Source of the DNA: an uncultured Gemmatimonadales bacterium
GTDB taxonomy: Bacteria > Gemmatimonadota > Gemmatimonadetes > Longimicrobiales > Gaopeijiaceae
Direction: 5' to 3'
DNA length: 26,257 nt
Assembly: GCA_937983085.1 (NCBI GenBank)
Contig: CALJKZ010000303.1
Location: 1-26,257, forward strand
A model generated the notes under the pieces. The model had not been told where the DNA came from. It saw only the letters and a list, made by a program, of their open reading frames with translations, and did not search any database. Position 1 is the stretch's first letter. The number at the start of each line of letters is the position of its first letter. Below, piece after piece: positions 23,373 to 26,257 of the stretch. Both the position numbers and the translations under genes were made by a program.

Positions 23373-25520
23373 TCAGGTCGGCGGGTCGTCGCCCTCGCCG
23401 CCCGCCATGGCCGGCACGTAGTACTTCGTGGCGTAGTCCCGGAGCATGCGCCCCGTGGTGAAGTCCCTGCCGGCGATCCAGAGGGCCTGCTTCATCATGT
23501 CGACCCATCCCATGGGGATGCCGTCGGCCGTCCGCTCGTAGAAGAGGGGCACGACGTCGTTCTCCAGCAGCTCGAACGTGTGCTGCCAATCCCACTCGTC
23601 GGGGTCGTCCAGGTCGGGGGCCAGAGGAATGGCCCAGCCGTTCTTTCCATTGTACCCCTCGGCCCACCAGCCATCGGTGGTTCCGAACTGGGGGGCGAAG
23701 TTCAGGGCCGCCTTCATGCCGCTGGTACCCGAAGCTTCCCGGGGGACCTTGGGAAGGTTCAGCCACACGTCGACGCCGCGGAACAGGCACTTCGCCACGT
23801 GCATCTCGTAGTCCTGCACGAAGGCCACGCGCCCCGCAGAGCGAGGATCGTGGGAGAGCTTGTAGATCCGCTGGAGGATGCGCTTGCCATGGTCGTCGGC
23901 GGGGTGGGCCTTGCCCGAGAAGATGATCTGGACCGGACGCCGGGCGTCGGTAAGTAGATCCAGGAGTCGCTCTTCGTCGCGGACCAGGAGGTCGGCTCGC
24001 TTGTAGGTGGCGAAGCGGCGGGCGAAGCCGAGCGTCAGGACCTCGGGGTCGAGCAGCGGGCCCGAGGCCACCGGATGGCGTGCCTTACCCCACACGCCCT
24101 GCCAACGCCCCCGAGCCTGCTCGACGAGGAATCGAAAAGCTCGACGCTTCATGTCCTGACGGACGCGCCACACCTCTTCCGCTGGCATGGCGAGAACCTT
24201 GTCCCACACGTCGGGCTTCTCTACGCGGTGGGTCCACCACTCGCCCAGCTCGTCGTCCAGTAGGTTCTGGACAGGCCGTGACATCCACGTCCAGGTGTGG
24301 ACCCCGTTGGTCACCGACCCGATGGGCACGTCGTCGACCTCCCGTTCGCCCCACATGCCCCCCCAGATCTCCCGCGTGACCGCGCCGTGCTTCTTCGACA
24401 CGCCGTTCACGAAGCGGGCGAGGCGGATGGCCACGGCGGTCATGTGGAACCGATCGGGTCCGGTCTCGTCGGCCAGCCCGAGATCCATGAACCGTCTGGA
24501 GTCGATGCCCATGGCGTCCCAGAAGGGCCCCAGGACCGACTCCACCTGCTCGAAGGAGAAGTTGTCGTGTCCGGCGGGAACGGGCGTGTGCGTGGTGAAC
24601 ACCGAGTGGGCCCGCACCCCCGCAACGGCATCGTCGAAGCCGGCGCCCGCGTCCATCGCCTGCCGCACACGCTCCACCATCATGAGGGCCGCGTGGCCCT
24701 CGTTGGCGTGCCAGCACGCCGGGGTCACGCCCAGGGCCTGGAGGACCCGCACGCCCCCGATGCCCAGGATGATCTCCTGCTTCAGGCGGAGCTCTTCCCC
24801 GGACTCGTAGAGCCGACTCGTCAGGGAGCGGTCCATCTCGTCGTTCACTTCCAGGTCGGAGTCGAGGAGGAGGAGGCGGGTCCGGCCCACCATCATCTCC
24901 CAGGCTCCCAGGGCGACCTCCCTTCCCTCGATGGGCACCGTCGCCAGTCCCGGGCCCTCGGGCTCGTGAAGGCGCGTAAGAGGCATGCGGGCAGGGTCGA
25001 AGACCTCGTCTTCGTTGATCTGCCAACCCTCGGCGTCGAAGTGCTGATCGAAGTAGCCCCGGGTGTACATCAGACCGACGCCCACCATGGGGATTCCCAT
25101 GTCCGACGCGCTCTTCAGGTGGTCACCGGCAAGGATGCCGAGGCCGCCCGAGTAGATGGGAATGGAGTCGTGTACGGCGAACTCGGCGCAGAAGTACGCC
25201 ACTGGCCCGGCGCCGGCGTCGGGGTAGGTCCGACGGAACCACGTCCCTTCGTCGGCCGGGAGATGCTGGAGCCCCTCGAACACGTGCTCGTACAGTGCGA
25301 CGAAGTCGGGATCGGCGGCGCACGCGTCGAGGCGCGCCGGCTCGACATCCTGGAGGAGCCGGATGGGATCGTCCCGCGTCTGAGCCCAGAGGACGGGATC
25401 GATGCGCTCGAAGAGCTCGTGGGCGTCCCGGTTCCACGACCACGCCAGATTCATGGCGATGTCGGGCAGGCCGATAATAGCGGCGGGGAGAGACGGGATC
25501 TTGTCTACGGCAGATTTCAT
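23373..25520 (-). CDS. glgP: Glycogen (alpha-glucan) phosphorylase, GT35
   Basis: The 715-residue protein is of the short bacterial alpha-glucan phosphorylase type, with an N-terminal DUF3417 region (about 10-105, NLAWSWNRDAHELF). The body contains YFCAEFAVHDSIPIYSGGLGILAGD, then HANEGHAALM, then TTHTPVPAGHD. The pyridoxal phosphate lysine is predicted as Lys603 in EASGTSGMKAALN. It releases glucose 1-phosphate from non-reducing ends of alpha-1,4-glucan using phosphate. It is shorter than the E. coli GlgP type (about 800 residues), which is normal for this subgroup. The ATG at 25520 is followed by a normal start and no signal peptide. It completes the glycogen set with glgA, glgB and the GH57 genes but stands apart from them, on the far side of the ATP-grasp island, with its own divergent promoter region. 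Confidence 0.96.
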   Translation of the reverse strand: MKSAVDKIPSLPAAIIGLPDIAMNLAWSWNRDAHELFERIDPVLWAQTRDDPIRLLQDVEPARLDACAADPDFVALYEHVFEGLQHLPADEGTWFRRTYPDAGAGPVAYFCAEFAVHDSIPIYSGGLGILAGDHLKSASDMGIPMVGVGLMYTRGYFDQHFDAEGWQINEDEVFDPARMPLTRLHEPEGPGLATVPIEGREVALGAWEMMVGRTRLLLLDSDLEVNDEMDRSLTSRLYESGEELRLKQEIILGIGGVRVLQALGVTPACWHANEGHAALMMVERVRQAMDAGAGFDDAVAGVRAHSVFTTHTPVPAGHDNFSFEQVESVLGPFWDAMGIDSRRFMDLGLADETGPDRFHMTAVAIRLARFVNGVSKKHGAVTREIWGGMWGEREVDDVPIGSVTNGVHTWTWMSRPVQNLLDDELGEWWTHRVEKPDVWDKVLAMPAEEVWRVRQDMKRRAFRFLVEQARGRWQGVWGKARHPVASGPLLDPEVLTLGFARRFATYKRADLLVRDEERLLDLLTDARRPVQIIFSGKAHPADDHGKRILQRIYKLSHDPRSAGRVAFVQDYEMHVAKCLFRGVDVWLNLPKVPREASGTSGMKAALNFAPQFGTTDGWWAEGYNGKNGWAIPLAPDLDDPDEWDWQHTFELLENDVVPLFYERTADGIPMGWVDMMKQALWIAGRDFTTGRMLRDYATKYYVPAMAGGEGDDPPT

Positions 25521-25603
25521 GGCTGCGTCAGGTCGAAACCGAGGCGTTCACGGGCCGGGAATGTCGCAACACCGGAAGCCGCTTTGAAGACGTTGACAGA
25601 TTC

Positions 25604-25619
25604 GTGACGCACCCGTCAC
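25604..25619. repeat. Perfect inverted repeat in the glgP upstream region
   Basis: GTGACG and CGTCAC face each other across CACC, 84 bases upstream of the glgP ATG and about 124 bases upstream of the HhH gene. It recalls the GTGA/TCAC half-sites of CRP/FNR regulators, but the spacing between them is 8 bases rather than the usual 6. A TTGACA (25593-25598) lies next to it on the plus strand, without a matching -10. A regulator binding site for either divergent gene is plausible. Confidence 0.4.
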
Positions 25620-25625
25620 CCCATC

Positions 25626-25652
25626 TTGGATCGGCCCTTGCATCGTTATCTT
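25626..25652 (+). promoter_or_regulatory. Candidate promoter of the HhH gene
   Basis: TTGGAT (25626-25631) and TATCTT (25647-25652) form a -35/-10 pair with a 15-base spacer, or 16 if CTTGGA is taken. The same -10 hexamer occurs in the promoter region of the ATP-grasp island. The predicted leader is about 80 bases and ends in a strong ribosome binding site. Confidence 0.4.
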
Positions 25653-25730
25653 ATGCGCACGGCTGAGGAGCTTGGGCCGGGACGAAGTCGGGCTCGGCCG
25701 AGCCCTTTACATCACAATCAGAACGACTGC

Positions 25731-25735
25731 AGGAG
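25731..25735 (+). promoter_or_regulatory. Ribosome binding site of the HhH gene
   Basis: AGGAG lies 7 bases before the ATG at 25743, a nearly ideal Shine-Dalgarno position. Most other starts in the window have a weak site or none, so this gene may be translated at a high level. Confidence 0.75.
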
Positions 25736-25742
25736 ATACAGT

Positions 25743-26066
25743 ATGGAGAAGCAACTTCAGGCTTTCATCGAAGCTCACCCCCAGGGGTGGGATCACCAGG
25801 CATGGCTCGGGCTCCTGGCCGAGCTGGAGGACGCCGGTCACGATGTGAGCAACACGGAAGCCATCGGGTGGGAGCTCGAGCGGGAGCGCCTCGCCTGGGA
25901 GCTGCGGCGCAAGGACGTGCCGGGCCTCGGCCCGAAGCGCATCGACGCCGTCGTGGACCGCTTCGGGACGCTTTGGAGCCTCCAGCACGCCGAGGCCGAG
26001 GACATTGCCGAGATCAAGACGATCCACGGCAAGCTCGCCGAGAAGGTTCGCGCCGCCGTCCGCTGA
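25743..26066 (+). CDS. Small helix-hairpin-helix protein
   Basis: The 107-residue protein has an acidic, helical N-terminal half (about 1-55, rich in Glu and Leu, with ELERERLAWELRRK). The C-terminal half carries one or two helix-hairpin-helix motifs: VPGLGPKRIDAVVDRFG (about 59-75) and a second, weaker one at IAEIKTIHGKLAEKV. Such motifs bind DNA without sequence preference in RuvA, UvrC, ComEA and ligase. No nuclease or polymerase motif is present. The ATG is fixed by AGGAG 7 bases upstream. The gene stands alone, with its own promoter candidate and a strong terminator directly after it. A small DNA-binding or nucleoid-type accessory protein is the likeliest reading; its name is unknown. 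Confidence 0.88.
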   Translation: MEKQLQAFIEAHPQGWDHQAWLGLLAELEDAGHDVSNTEAIGWELERERLAWELRRKDVPGLGPKRIDAVVDRFGTLWSLQHAEAEDIAEIKTIHGKLAEKVRAAVR

Positions 26067-26088
26067 GACGACGGGTAGCGCATCCGGG

Positions 26089-26129
26089 GCGCCGCGGCGG
26101 AGATTTCCGCCGCGGCGCTCTTTCTTTTT
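26089..26129 (+). terminator. Strong intrinsic terminator
   Basis: GCGCCGCGGCGGA (26089-26101) pairs perfectly with TCCGCCGCGGCGC (26106-26118) around a 4-base loop, and TCTTTCTTTTT follows (26119-26129). A 13-pair GC-rich stem plus a T-rich tract is a textbook Rho-independent terminator. It lies 22 bases after the stop of the HhH gene and is the only clear one in the window. Confidence 0.92.
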
Positions 26130-26156
26130 GCACCCCGTAGCTCGGGGCGCGCCCGG

Positions 26157-26257
26157 CTACATCGGGAAGTAGGAAAGGTCCGGGCGCAGCATCCAGATCT
26201 GCGACGACCTCATGGTCACCGCGCCCGCGAAGGAGTCCATGATCATGGCCGCCTTCT
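26157..26257 (-). CDS. C-terminal end of an unidentified protein, partial
   Basis: On the minus strand a frame is open from the window edge to a TAG at 26159-26157. It gives 32 or 33 residues ending RPDLSYFPM. Almost every codon ends in G or C, as in the other genes here, and the gene converges on the HhH gene with the terminator in between. This supports a real coding end. The fragment is too short to name a family, and no motif is visible. Confidence 0.5.
   Translation of the reverse strand, partial: KAAMIMDSFAGAVTMRSSQIWMLRPDLSYFPM

Noticed and set aside
25593..25621. TTGACA at 25593 as the -35 of the HhH promoter
   Set aside because: At 16-18 bases downstream there is only a CACCCC-like sequence and no -10; the TTGGAT/TATCTT pair fits better.
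26133..26147. CCCCG-TAGCT-CGGGG hairpin as a terminator for the minus-strand partial gene
   Set aside because: Only 5 pairs and no T run on the minus strand (TGCAAAAAG follows), so it is not a credible intrinsic terminator.

Overview
The window looks like a chromosomal segment of a high-GC, Gram-negative-type bacterium, most like a member of Gemmatimonadota. The reasons are a strongly GC-rich third codon position in every real gene, a lipoprotein with an outer-membrane-type lipobox, and two long proteins that join a kinase or membrane anchor to a TolB/FlgO-like domain and TPR repeats, an architecture common in that phylum. The phylum is an inference from gene content, not from a marker gene. 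No rRNA, tRNA, CRISPR array or insertion sequence was recognised, and no gene-free gap exceeds about 220 bases.

Layout. (1) 1-2626, plus strand: the 3' part of a TPR-AAA+ ATPase gene, then a TPR protein with a multi-pass membrane tail. (2) 2684-8159, minus strand: a cupin lipoprotein, a GH57 4-alpha-glucanotransferase-type enzyme, a second GH57/DUF3536 enzyme, and glycogen synthase glgA; the last three form a tight operon read from glgA. (3) 8262-10553, plus strand: branching enzyme glgB, divergent from glgA. (4) 10612-15376, plus strand: a PknB-type receptor kinase with a TolB-like/TPR sensor, then a kinase-less protein of similar design. (5) 15380-23346: an island with two divergent operons. 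Two ATP-grasp genes read leftward. A third ATP-grasp gene, an S51/GATase-like protein, an E-set/Fes-like esterase, a divergent fourth ATP-grasp and a small esterase read rightward, with 4-base stop/start overlaps at three of the four junctions. (6) 23373-25520, minus strand: glycogen phosphorylase glgP. (7) 25743-26066, plus strand: a small helix-hairpin-helix protein with a good ribosome binding site and a strong terminator, followed by the C-terminal end of an unidentified minus-strand gene.

How it fits together. GlgA elongates, GlgB branches, GlgP phosphorolyses and the two GH57 enzymes remodel alpha-1,4-glucan; glgC (ADP-glucose pyrophosphorylase) is not in the window. The ATP-grasp/esterase island lies between the glgA/glgB block and glgP and does not belong to any glycogen pathway I know. 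It is the best candidate for an undescribed system: a predicted amide- or ester-ligase pathway with its own hydrolases, possibly linked to storage glucan by position and by the carbohydrate-binding-like N-terminal domain of one esterase. Its product cannot be read from the sequence.
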